The notes under the pieces were generated by a model, which saw only the letters and a program-made list of their open reading frames with translations, did not search any database and was not told the DNA's origin. Of a DNA stretch of 64,000 nt, positions 37,291 to 49,400 are shown one piece after another. Origin of the DNA: Heterobasidion occidentale (lineage: Eukaryota > Basidiomycota > Agaricomycetes > Russulales > Bondarzewiaceae); assembly GCA_039111635.1 (NCBI GenBank), contig JBCAQO010000007.1, positions 2,666,001 to 2,730,000 on the forward strand, given 5' to 3'. Numbering within the stretch: position 1 is the stretch's first letter; every line of letters starts with the position of its first letter. A program made the translations under genes and the position numbers.

Positions 37291-39535
37291 TGTTGTAAAA
37301 TATAATTTTAAGTTTAAATAATCAACTAATGATTATTGTAGCTAGACTCTGTTCAAAAGTTGTAGTAAATATAGTATTAGCAAGTAATTATAGTACTTGG
37401 TTAAAGATTATTTTTTGGAAAATTTGTACCAAAATTATATATAATTAGAGCTAATTATACATAATTAAAGCTAATTGGCTTTTATAAGCTATAAATAAAA
37501 GGGAAAATAAGCTAAAAATTCATAATAATAATTAGTATTTATATTAGATAATTATAGATAATTTAAGCATAAACAGGAGAGTGTTTCTTCCAAATAAAGG
37601 CTGACATTTTCAAAGAGATGGTGAAGATCTTAGATAAGCGCAGATATTAGGATGCCTAAAATTTATGAGCCAAATATTCTAAATTCAAGTGCCCAAATAA
37701 TACTTTTCACTGCTATTGTTATTGATTACTTTACAACTAGCCTAACTTTGAGACTATTGAGTCTATCTAAAAGACACATTGTTAAGCTCATGGTTTTGAG
37801 GTTATTTTCCTTCCAAAATTCTACTACAAGCTAAACCCATTTGAGTAGTTGGAGAAAAGCAAAGCATACATACTAAGATCTTTCTCCCTCCTCAAAGAAG
37901 GCTGCCCTCAAATAAAATGTGAAGATAGCCCTTGCACTTGTTTTAATTCAGTTAATATAATAGCAAGTTTTTTTTACCCAAGCACACAATCTTACCAAAA
38001 GCAACTTTAAATGTTATTTTTGTAACATCTGCTAGATTCTCAACACAAGCACATTATTTTATAGATGCATATCAGAAAGATGTCTGGCAAGCAGGCATTT
38101 TGGGTGGAAAAGATATACCACAGCTATTGCATGCTGCTGGACACAATTTTAAAGCAGCTAGACAAATATAACATAAAATAAGATATCTATGGTGTTGCTT
38201 TCATGATATATATCATTTGTTGCACACTTTTTGTCTTTTTTATCCTCCAACATGCTTATTATCAAGAAATGCCACTTATCAACTGTTTAACACATGTTTG
38301 GCTACTCAATGGTTACTTAATGTCATGGTAAAAGTAACACTATGTAATGTAGTCATGTTTGCTTGCAGCATACCTTACTTATATATTTTAGGTCAGCTTT
38401 GTGTGGTATTGCTATTGATATGCTAGCAATGGCTCTGCATGCTGAAACAGAAAACAGAAAACACACCACTAAACATGGGATAGGCAAAGAGCTAATTTTA
38501 CTAGAATATTGAAGGACCTTTGTGAGTTGAAAGACAAGGCATAAGATACATACCATGGGATATTGAGATATTAAGCAAGGTAATGTGAGATTGCATAAGT
38601 TGCATATAAGAGGATTCTAAGGATGCTCTTAACAAGCCAAGGTTACACAAGATTACTCTCATGTAGTGTAAGGTGATAAACCACAGGCCAAGGTCATAGA
38701 TGACTGAAGTGACTTTAAGGGCAGCAACAAAGGCCCTAACAATAGAGGTAACAAAGGTCACAAGAATAGATCGAGTGAGATGAGAGCGATGTTGATGAGT
38801 AGTGATATAAGCAAGATCTCCTTATGAAGAGATGTTTAAAACTAGTGTATTGCAGCACCGTAGATAGGTATTTATAGTAAATTGAAGTAAGTAGAGCAAA
38901 CACAAGTAAAAGTGATATTGCGCCAAGACCGTAACATTGGAAGATAAACAAAAACCATATATAAAGGTGCTTACAAAACATGAGGTTTTATTGTACTATA
39001 GTTAAGAAACAAATAGGTATTTAGTAAAGAGTAACTATCACTCCGCTAGAGTTACAAATAGAATAGGAGGATCATATTTTGTTTTTTGAAAGTAGTAAAA
39101 TAATACATGCTTTAAAATATTCACAAGTGCTCTTATAGGCCATAATTATGTGTATAAATTTTTTTGAGAAAAAAAAAATGTGTGCAAAAGTGCAAAAATG
39201 CTAAGGTACTGGTGTAGAGAAGAAATTTCCTAAAAGATGCTCAAGATCTTTCAAATCCTGGTGTATAACTACTGATTAAGAAAATAACAAACTATGAACA
39301 GGCTCTTAGGACAACATGAAGACTATTTTTAATTCTCCTTGAAGTATCTCACATCCCACAGCAAAATATTTGCAATAAGCAACAATAAAGGGTAGAAAGA
39401 GTAACAGAATGCTTGGGCTGGGTGATGATTGGTCATACTTTATTTGAAACTCCACTGTATGCATTGTCTCTAAAGTCATGACAGCTCACATGTGCTGTCA
39501 ATCTTATCAAAGCATGTCGGCTGCAGCAAAAAATC
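37291..39535. other. AT-rich decayed sequence, unassigned
   Basis: Strongly AT-rich with long A/T runs. Many short frames, none supported. Confidence 0.5.
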
Positions 39536-39539
39536 ACAG

Positions 39540-42047
39540 TAGAAAGGAAAAAAATGACTTAGAACTTTGCCTTCAAGAGGCAGTGAGTTATATCTACAAT
39601 AAGATTTATCCAAACATCTAGTCTACTACTAATGCTTTTGAGATAAACTACTACATCTTGTAGAACTAGTTTCTGGGTCTCATATGGAGGCCTTTGGAAG
39701 CCCATAAGGGCCAACAGATCCTGAACAATGCATAGGAGAAGGCCCTCGTTAATTGGCTGATTTACCTAGGTCACATGGGTCATGCGGTCAGCAAGTGCAC
39801 CATTGGTCTAAAGGTTGAGGACCTGTGTGAGAGGATCCTTTTAAAGATATGGCTTAGAGGGTTCCTGGAGTGGCACCCCAGTCTCATACTTGGCCAACCC
39901 ACTAGTTTGGATCCAAAGCATGCACAGGCCTTCAACTTCTTGACTGTCAATCACCATTTTAAGCTTCTGAAGGGCTTTCTTGACAAGCACAACATTCTAT
40001 AGGAGAAGATCTATAATATCAATGAGAAGGGACTTCAGCTTGGGGGTGGAAAAAGAACTAGAGGGCACAAATTGTTTTTTTCTTAAAGTCAGAGGTCCCG
40101 CACCACAATCCAGAGTGCAAATTTGTAGCTCATGACTGTTGTTGAATGTGTCTCTACTAATGGTGGGAACATTTTGCCAGGCTCTATTTTTTATAGTATA
40201 AAGCACTTCCTAAAATGGTTAGAAGGGTATAATGAAGAAATCATGTGAGTTATCTATTATTTTTATATTTTTCGCTAATTAACTTTCTTATTCAGCATTG
40301 CAACCTCTGAGAATGGATAGACCTCTGACTATATTTGTGCTGAATGGTTTGCAAAAAGCTTTGATCCCCAGGTCAAGGCTCGGAACACTATAAAGAAACC
40401 TGTTCTGCTCATTTATAATAGACATAGCTTTCACAAAGCTGATAGATTGCAAGTGCTTGCACTAGAGCATAACATTCACTTATTTTGCCTCCCACCCCAC
40501 ATGACGCACCACCTCTAGCCTTTGGATATTGGAATATTTGGACCCTTTAGCAAGAATGAAAGAAGTAGTCTGTTATATTCCTCAAGGATGAAAACTGTGA
40601 GCTCAGTTTGAAAAGTGTTGTTTGTGTCTATATCAAACCAGAGACAATTACGTTTGCTTGACAGATGAGTGGGATTAATCTGTTCAATCCAAAGGTCTTT
40701 TTGGATGCCAATTTTGCACCCAGCCACACCACATTGACAGTAGCACACACACCTTCCTCTTACCCCATGACCATGCCTGCTTTTGACAACAATTTTCCCT
40801 CTAACACTAACAACATCAACTTCATCCCTTCCCTTTATACTTCCACCTCTGAGCTTAACAACAATATGGATAACAATGCTAGCACCACAATTAATCAAGG
40901 CATAGACAACTCCAAAAACACTAACTTGCATGCCAACCTGGACAACAATTTAATCAGGTTTTCATCTATTCTAAACAACAACAGCTTTACCCGCACCATG
41001 TTGGGACTCATACCTAACCTCAGGGATCCCAATAAGGCCACGCTGGGTGCCATTCACAAAACAACAGCTTATGAGAGCACATATGAATGCATATGCACAA
41101 ATCCAAAGGACAGCAATAGGTATAATGGCAATAAGATAGAGGAGGATCATATGGAGGACACTTAGAGGGACAAGACAATGGAACCATGCATGAATCAGAC
41201 TAGTGGGGTATGCATGGTGCCATCAAAATCTGAAAGCAACTGCACTGGTGCGTCTCTTGTTCTCCTCCTTTTTGTTCTCTAATTCTCTTCTAATTATTAT
41301 TACATACATAGCACACCATGTTTTTCCAACCCTTGACTCACTCCACGGCATCAATTCCAGTCAACACACCCAATCTATAGCCTTGAGAGAATCTGCATAG
41401 TCCATCTCTTTCTCGGCCCCATTCTTACTTTTCCCTTTGTGCACTCCCTCTTGACAATCTACAAGGTCATCAAGTGATGAAATTCAGCACCTTTTCCAAC
41501 TCTTGTAGCAGCACAATTCCCAACTCACCAACATGAAAGCTCAGCACAACTTTGCCAAGACAAACACCATCCTAATGCAATGGCATACAGCAGTCATCTA
41601 AAATCAGCTGAATACAAAGACTCACAGTTGTAGTGGGTGTCATTTCAACACAACGTCCCGCATCCTGTCAACAGCTGAGGCCCAAGCAGAATGGAGGGTT
41701 ATGAAAGCTATACGCAAAGCTAAGGAGGCCAAAAGATAAGAGGTTAAGAAAAAAAAAAAAAGGATGCTACCTATGATAGTGAGGCTAGACATGCAACCAC
41801 ATTGATCATGTTCAGCAGGGGCCTAAAAACAAAGACCAAAGACAATCTCGGAGATATTACTAGTACACTTGGTTTGTTGGTCAAGGGTACTAACAAGATT
41901 TTTGTTAAACATATTCAGACTCATTTAAATGCAAATCCCTCCCTTACCAACAACCCTTGCTTTATAGGTCTTTTTTGTGTCACAAACAAGGCCACAAACC
42001 CACTAACACCACTCTACCCCCATTGCTTGACAACACCCAGACGGTGA
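39540..42047 (+). pseudogene. Pogo/Tigger-type DDE transposase relic with SAP-like tail
   Basis: Translated fragments in order: EKALVNWLIYLGHMG (CENP-B-type DNA-binding region), FLEWHPSLILGQPTSLD, LLKGFLDKHNIL, YNINEKGLQLGG, QSANL, IATSENG, FDPQVKARNTIKKPVLLIYNRHS, LEHNIHLFCLPPHMTHHL.PLDIGIFGPF, then a linker, FNTTSRILSTAEAQAEWRV, and near 41810-41985 IMFSRGLKTKTKDNLGDI / HLNANPSLTNNPCFIGLF. This order fits basidiomycete DDE_1 transposases. Both visible catalytic aspartates read Asn (NEKG, IYNRH) and there are several stops, so it is dead. Confidence 0.75.
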
Positions 42048-42985
42048 GCAGTCCGTCAATGGCACACTACTCTGAATGTGCATTGCAGCGCTGCTAATTA
42101 TATAAGCCACCTTTTGGTGAGCAAAGCAGCTCCCCCTCTTTTGTTTATAATGCCTTTCCACTGCCACAATCATCATTCATTTCTCTTTCTGATGTTTTTT
42201 TCCACCTTTTCAATATAATTCCCCTTTTGACTATTTTTTCTGAATTCATACATTACTGTAGCTTGCTTCATACTTATCCTTTATCATAATTAAAATATTC
42301 ATTATGTATCCTACAGCTTCAAGCTTCAAGCTCCACCTGTTGAAGTCCAATTTTGAATGTGACAGCATGTGACCTAATGATTGGGAAAGTTGCAACTCCC
42401 TGTTTTTACCTGTTTTTAGACACCCCTTTTCATTTATGCCCCAGCATCTTGTTCTCTCATTTTAAAAATACAAACAAATAACAAGCTGCATTTCAAAAAG
42501 CTGTAGTAAGTATGTGTCAAGATTAGAGGGAAAAGACACTGATCTGAGGCCACTATGAAGGAAACAAAAATCTTTTGTGACTTTGATAGAGTAATAGTAG
42601 TAGTGGGACAAAGTAAACTCTGTAAGGAATGAAGAGGAGTGAATTATGAGACCTGTACTGTCCAATAAGCATATACAATAAAGCTTGCTATAAGATTGTG
42701 CTGTAGAGCTGTTCACGGCTCTGCTTGTGTGCTCAAGGCTCAAGATGTATATGATGAGGGCTTGGCGATGCCTTGGAGGGTGCAACGGTCTCAAGGTCAT
42801 TGTGTGATATGCATGGGGAGTGAGCAAGAGAATGTGAGAGGATGACCATGATACACAAGAAAGACTGCATTGGCCCAATGTTGTAATGTCAAGCTTGTAG
42901 TATATGTTAGAAGGAATTGTGCTAGGCTGCAAGAATGCCCGGTGGCATCTGGGGTACTTTATAAGGTCAGCACAATAATGCTCAT
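42048..42985. other. Unassigned AT-rich sequence
   Basis: No supportable gene. A 194-codon minus-strand frame (43046-42462) runs from the LTR into this stretch without recognisable content. Confidence 0.45.
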
Positions 42986-43602
42986 TGTTATGACTTGACC
43001 GATCGGGGCCCTTCGGGGTCGGTCTAACCGATGGATCAAGCATCACATGCTAGGCGGCTCCACTACGGAGCGTACATCAAGGTATTCGGCATGTCCTTAG
43101 GAGCCAACTAAACCGATGGTTCTTCAAGACATCGGTAGAGGCTATATTGGAGGGACACGGGGCTCGTGCAGTTCACACAGTAATAAGAGAGGCATTCACA
43201 TGCTATGGGCTTAGGGCTTGGGGGTAAGCACCTCGTCGCACCATGATGGATCGGTGCGACTGGAGAAGTACAAGAGTAGGCACCGGCTGAGAGAGACGGC
43301 AACCACAGCTCTCCTGGATGGAAACCCGGAGAAACACACGGACTCTTACCTTATACCCTATATAGTATATAAGGCCCATAGAATAGGCTGAGGATCTTCA
43401 GTCTATTCTCTTTGTTCTTAGGTATCTCCATATACCTCTCTTCATTCTTATGCAGTCACCATACTGTGTAACTTAGAGCCAATCATTATTCCCTCCTGTA
43501 TCGTTTTCCGATACAGTCGAGACTTCGTCCACTACCCAGTCCATCGTGCGACCTAGGGAAGAACCTGTTACTCTTGGGTTACCGAACGAGCAGTTCGTAA
43601 CA
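42986..43602 (+). repeat. Solo LTR, family A (617 bp)
   Basis: TGTTATGACTTGACC...TTCGTAACA with a perfect target duplication CTCAT (42981-42985 / 43603-43607). Diverged from the A1/A2 LTRs, especially in the leader, where the hairpins are kept with different bases. Confidence 0.94.
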
Positions 43603-44038
43603 CTCATAGAACTGCAAAAATGGGAGCCTTAGCACTTAAATGCTCATCAGCAATATGTTGTGTCCCCTTAGTAATTCTCTTGCAATTACTGAGGTGAGCA
43701 CAGTTACTTACTTCTTATACAATCTGTCTAATGTACCGTAGCCTTTCATTTCTTGCTAGGTTCTGTGGCAAACAAAAATAATACAGGTGGCTACTTTGAC
43801 CCAAAGTTTAACGAAGGATTTTTTGGTAACTCTGGATAAACTTGGTTACTTTTTTGTATGGCGATATAGGTCTGAATGTACTATCTCAATACTGTATAAG
43901 ATTTGTGTATATATATGTAAATTTGGCTATAAAATGCCAGATTTGTTTCTATTCTTTGAATTTATGATATTTTTAATTGTACTTAGAAAACTCAAATAAT
44001 TTAAACAAACCAAAGTATGTACACATTCTTTATGTATA

Positions 44039-44353
44039 GTACAGTCCTAGATACTCATCCGGTCTACACAAAAATACTTTGTAGCTCTAGGTAGAAATAA
44101 CTTATGTGGCCCAAAATGCAGATATCATTATGATATGCTACACCATGCAAAGTATACTAAAACCTGCTATTAAGAACCTATAATAGAAAATAATATAATA
44201 TATGCTTAGTTAGAATGTATTGTGAATCATGATTGCTGCTACTGTGTCTTGTGTAGGCCTATAATAATATTTATACTTTTGGCTGCAAAAGTCTCTCTAA
44301 TCCAAAACTGTAAATTATTTTTGTGCAGACCAAATGAGGATCTAGGACTGTAC
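44039..44353. repeat. TA-flanked MITE nested in the left arm
   Basis: Terminal inverted repeats GTACAGTCCTAGAT.CTCAT..GGTCT.CAC (44039-44068 against 44324-44353), with TA on both sides (44037-44038, 44354-44355). 315 bp, non-coding. Confidence 0.72.
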
Positions 44354-44734
44354 TACACTAGGACCCCGGCATATGCTATAAGAGGTCCAATCCTAATCCA
44401 TATAAAAACAACCCAAAAATTGGCCTGATGTCTAATTATAATCCGTACGGAAAAGCCAAATTTTGCCCAAAGGTCCGATCCAATGCCCATCTGTAAGTGG
44501 CCCGTCACTAGCAAGGTCTGATCCTATGTCCCCACAGAAGTCGGCCCTCTGCTGTCAGCCTCAAGGGCCCCAGTTCCTACTGGCCCCCATATCATATGTT
44601 TATCTGAAGGTTCAAGATTTTAGGCCAAACCAGGTTCTCCACACAAATGAGGCCCTCCCCAGAGGTATCTCAGGTATCTTCAACCTCTTTATGTAGTTAT
44701 ATGTTTGCTACAATATACATGATTATTGTGACTG

Positions 44735-44815
44735 TGGTGAAGTGGTTATATTGTGCTAACAAGACAAGGCTTTATTCAAGTTACGAGGGTTCAAGTCCTG
44801 ATGTTGCCTTATGTT
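44735..44815 (+). ncRNA. tRNA-like segment (possible SINE head)
   Basis: TGGTGAAGTGGTTATATTGTGC (A-box-like) and GAGGGTTCAAGTCCTG (B box GGTTCAAGTCC) are about 40 nt apart. The T stem pairs only partly. It lies in the loop of the inverted-repeat element. Confidence 0.3.
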
Positions 44816-45618
44816 TTTTCATAGCTATCGGGCATGTAAGCTGTCTGTCTCAACATTTTAAGGCCCAGATTCCTCTCATATTTATATTGTGCTCAGGATG
44901 TGCAGGTTGCATTTGTAAAATGCAGAACATAGTGCTCTTGGATAACCCTTTTCTACATTAGTTCTGACGAAAAGCGCCATTTTTGAGGTTTGATCCAATT
45001 ATGCCCACAAAAACAGTGTCAGTGAAGGTTTGATCAATAGTGCGTACGGAATCAGGGTCAAAAGAGCAACCCTGATCCTAATCTCCACAGATTGGGCCTA
45101 AAATTGCCTCCACGGAAAGGCCAAAATTTATTGATTTTGGATTGGACCTCTTATAGCATACACCGGGGTCCTACTACATCTCATAAAGAATGTGGACATA
45201 CTTTGGTTTGTTTAAATTGTTCAAGTCTTCTAAGTACAATCAAAAATATCATAAATTTAAGGAATATAATTAAATCTGGCATTTTACAGCCAAATTTACA
45301 TGTATATACACAGATCTTATGCAGTATTGAGATAGTCCATTCAGACCTATATCACCATACAAAAAAGTAACCAAGTTTATCTAGAGTTACTAAAAAATCC
45401 TTGGTCAAACTTTGGGTCAAAGTGGCCACCTATATTATTTTTGTTCGCCCCAGTACATAATAGTATATTTAGTAATTCTCTCACAATTACTGAGCCTTTA
45501 ATTTCTTGCTAGCCTAACTCCTTTCTCACAAACCCTCACAGTAAAGTGTATTGAAAAAATAAGCTTCAATAGAAAGTTCTTATTATCACAATTAAGACAT
45601 AGTTCCAATAGTATGTGT

Positions 45619-46420
45619 TGTTAGGACCGCGTCCTAACATGTGCTTTGCACGTGAGCCGACAGGCTGGTCAAGTGCTTCAAACGTGATTCAGACTTGGAC
45701 TGTTCTTGCTGACTCATTACTATTAACATGCCAACTGCATGAACACTTACTTACTGTTCCTGGTTCTTGATGTGGATAGACATTGGTTCCTGGCCCTGTC
45801 CCTGGTTCCTGATTGACCATGATGTAGACAGACATTAGATCAATGACACGTCTTCACTTACAGATCTCAATCATTTACTTTGGTACCTGAGAAGTGCACA
45901 GACTAGATCTTGATCCGGCCCTAGATACTTCTTTGCATAAATAGGCGAGATGAGCTTCTAAGAAGCTCAGCTTGTTCACCTGTAATACACTTGATCTCTG
46001 CACTACACCCGGTGTTTGGCTACCTTCCTAGCCCACACTTCGTGATCTCTGTTAGATCTGAGACTTCCTTACATGGTCTGATGATGCACTAGCTTCGTCT
46101 CCCTTCTCTTCTCTCTCTTTATTCACCCACTACTACACCGGCCTTGCCACCTTCCGCGTTCTCAGTTGGACACCCCTTAGTGTCATCTGTTGGACAGGAA
46201 AAGATCATCCAGTTCTGCCTCATCATCGAGAGGATCTTGAAGATCATCTTCTCAACCTCTTTGAGGACAAAGCAGACAGTGACCCCAAATTCCTCCAAAG
46301 AGCACAAAGACGATTAGTCGTCTTCATTCATTGGAGTCTACAACTCTACAACACTGTGGACATATTAGCCTAGGGATCCCCTTCGTGCATTGGTGCATAT
46401 AATAGGTCTCCAACCTAATA
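45619..46420 (+). repeat. Family C LTR (CpG-decayed), joined to element A3
   Basis: Starts TGTTAGGACCGCGTCC and ends ...GTCTCCAACCTAATA. It is followed by ATTGGTGCCCCCAAG and then directly by family A internal sequence. The LTR frame is recognisable at about 46130-46365 (VICWTGKDHPV, DLEDHLLNLFEDKADSD). Confidence 0.88.
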
Positions 46421-49400
46421 ATTGGTGCCCCCAAGATTGCCAACAACCCTATGGGTTTACTAGGGCACAGGAAGAGCCTACCAAGAAGGAATGGCTAGCA
46501 AAACTATGTGGTGACAAGATTCCTCAACAGACGAAACCACATCTGGTCTCAGAACCGGTAGGACCTTTGTGGACGTGGACCAAAGAGCAATGGAAACAAG
46601 TCCCCGCAAAGGAATGGAAATCTTGGTTTATCTCCATGATTGAGCACAAATCCCAACAACAGAAGGCCCAGGAATGGCTCAAGGAGCAAGTAGCCAAAAG
46701 GAAGGAACACCAGCAAACTCAACAAGAGGCAGCTGAGAGCGAAGCTCCAGAAGAAGTCACCAAAAAGTCACAAATACTGTCTGACTCCTCTACAAGGATT
46801 AGCGAAGGAGAACCTGTCATCAGAAAGGTAGTTCCCAAACCCTCCAGATTTGCCAGTTTTGATGAAGACCTGGAGGAGGAAATTGACATGACCGACTTGA
46901 AGAGTTGTGTTCTATCGGAATACCATTTCTACCTCAACATCTTCAGTGAGAGGTGATCACAGAGACTCTCCAAACGCTCTTAAACCATCTTTCAAACCCC
47001 AGGCCCCAAGGATATTCCCCTTGAGCCCGGAGAAACATAATGAGCTAGGAAAATTTGTCAAGGAGCACCTTTCTAGGGGAACAATACATTGGTCAACAGC
47101 ACATAGCGCAGCCTCCTTCTTCTTCATAAACAAGAAGGATGGGAAGCTCCACCCGGTACAGGACTATCGCCACCTTAACAAACACACTATTCGAAATGTC
47201 TGCCCCCTACCACTAATCCAAGAGCTATTGGATATCATCCAAGGGGCCACGGTGATGAGCATGCACCCACACTAAGGTCCGAGGGAGGTATTTGGGAAGC
47301 TTTGGGGAGATACCGAACAGTGCTAGACAAGTACCGAAGACACCGACTTGCACCGAACACGGTCGGCCCCTACCCGACCAACTGCAAGCCACCAAAGGAT
47401 GTTTGGCAGCACTTGGGTCAGTTTGCCCACACTTTACGTACTTACCATGACCACACAGGAGCGTTACAATAGGTGTTTACGAGATCGGAGCCAGTAGTCC
47501 GTTTCGGCCAATGTGCTCCGTGAGTCAGTAGATCCTTATCACTTATCTTCCTGACTTCCGCATGGTCGGTCAAACACAATCTTGCACCATTACTTGGCCA
47601 CCCTGGTTGTACATTACTTCTTCTTTATTTTCATTGGTTCTCCAATGCCTGTTCCTGCTACCTACACTCGGACGACGGATACCAAATGGTTGGGATTTCA
47701 CCATCGCTGATTAACTTTTACCTTATCACCTTTGGAACCCATATGGACATATCACCTACCTTCTTATGCCCCCTGCTTGCTAGGGCTTGGCGCCTGTTCG
47801 ACATTTACTCTCATTTCTTGTTCGATATTTTACTTAGGGGCTCCATTTACTATAAAAACCTACATATAACTCTGGAATAAACCAGCTTTCACACCCCACA
47901 GTTCAGAGCTCACTTGCACTCATCTCAAACATTAAAATTGTCCATGCTGACTTTAGCAAACTTGTCCTCCTTGTCGTTCAGCCTTGTTCGCGTTCATACT
48001 CGTCCCCTCGCTCATACCCCTTGTCCGTCTTTGTATAATGTCAGAGTCCCATGTGACTCTTGAAGCACGTAGTTGCCAATCGTGACACTACCCTCTCGTT
48101 ACCGATCAACTCCCCGACCCGACTCAACTGATCGAACATTTGGTTGGTGTTCGGTGCAGTCCTGAAACTGTTCGGGCGCTTTGATCTCACCCTCCTCATT
48201 ACTCTTCAGTGCACCCTCGCTTTATCAAGTCCTAACTAATGATTCCTTGTGTATCAGATACTAGCTCCAGCACCTCCTGCATTAGAGGTTGTTTTGGTGT
48301 TGTGCTCGGCACTTAGAGCCACCTCTAGCGTATCAACGGTATGTTCAAAACTAGACATTTGGTGGGGATATAACAACGTGCACATCAAGGAAGGGGATGA
48401 GTCCAAGGCAGCCTTTGTGATGCCCTTGGGACTCTTTGAACCTACAGTAATGTTCTTTGGGCTCACCAACTCCCCGGCAACCTTTCAGGCCATGATGAAC
48501 ATGATCTTCCAAGATCTCATCCTTGCCCAGAAAATCACGGTATACATAGACGACATCCTCATCTTCACAAAAAGCACAGCGGAACACATCATGGTTGTTT
48601 GACAAGTCCTCCAGATCCTGCACAACAATGATCTCTACCTCAAACCGGAGAAATGCGAGTTCCACAAGGACAAGCTAAATTACTTGGGGTACACAATTTC
48701 CAAAGATCACGTCGCAATGGAGGACTCAAATATTGATGCCATTCAGAAATGGCCCATTCCCCGCACAGTCCGCAACATCTGATCTTTCTTAGGTCTAGTG
48801 AATTTTTATTGGTGATTCATTGACAAGTTCTCCTTAATTGCTCGCCCCCTTCATGACCTCACCAAGAAAGACACGAAATGGGACTGGAACATGGATTGCC
48901 AACAGGTGTTTGACCAATTGAAGAAGGCCTTCATCAGTTAACCCGTCCTATTATACCTTGATCCGATGCGCCCATACTGACTAGTTACCGATGCCTCCCT
49001 CTCCACATACGGTGCAGTCCTCTTACAGAAAGGACCTGATAACAACTGGCACTCGGTTGCTTACCTCTCTGGCTTGTTTTCACCCCCAGAGCAGAACTAT
49101 GACGTGCACAATTGCGACCTCCTTGCTATTATCAAGGCACTGGAACACTGGAAACACTACCTTGAAGGCGCCCGACACCCCTTCGAAATCTGGACAGACC
49201 ACAAGAACTTGGTCTACTTTCAGACAGCTCATGATTTGTCTAGGCGGCAAGCCTGCTGGAGTCTGTTCCTGTCACAGTTTGACTTCCAGCTCAACTACAA
49301 AGCCAGAATGACGAATCATGCCAATGCTCTGTCCAGTCATCCAGACCTTAGTGAGGGGGTGGAATCTGATAACAAGGCACAGACTCTACTCCCATCCAAA

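Larger units (their letters stand above)
43768..45449. mobile_element. Inverted-repeat DNA element, about 1.7 kb, with a nested 315-bp MITE
   Basis: GGCAAACAAAAATAATACAGG... at 43768 pairs with ...TATTATTTTTGTTCGCCC ending at 45449; the arms stay homologous through CTTTGACCCAAAGTTT, TATCTCAATACTG and CCAAAGTATGT. The left arm is interrupted at 44037-44355 by a TA-flanked element and resumes at 44356 (CACTAGGACCCCGGCATATGC). Direct repeats around TAGTAATTCTC...CAATTACTGAG lie outside both ends (43671 and 45469). No transposase seen. Confidence 0.65.

Noticed and set aside
46421..46436. ATTGGTGCCCCC after the family C LTR as a tRNA primer site
   Set aside because: Plausible, but the sequence runs straight into family A pol and cannot be separated from the junction microhomology.
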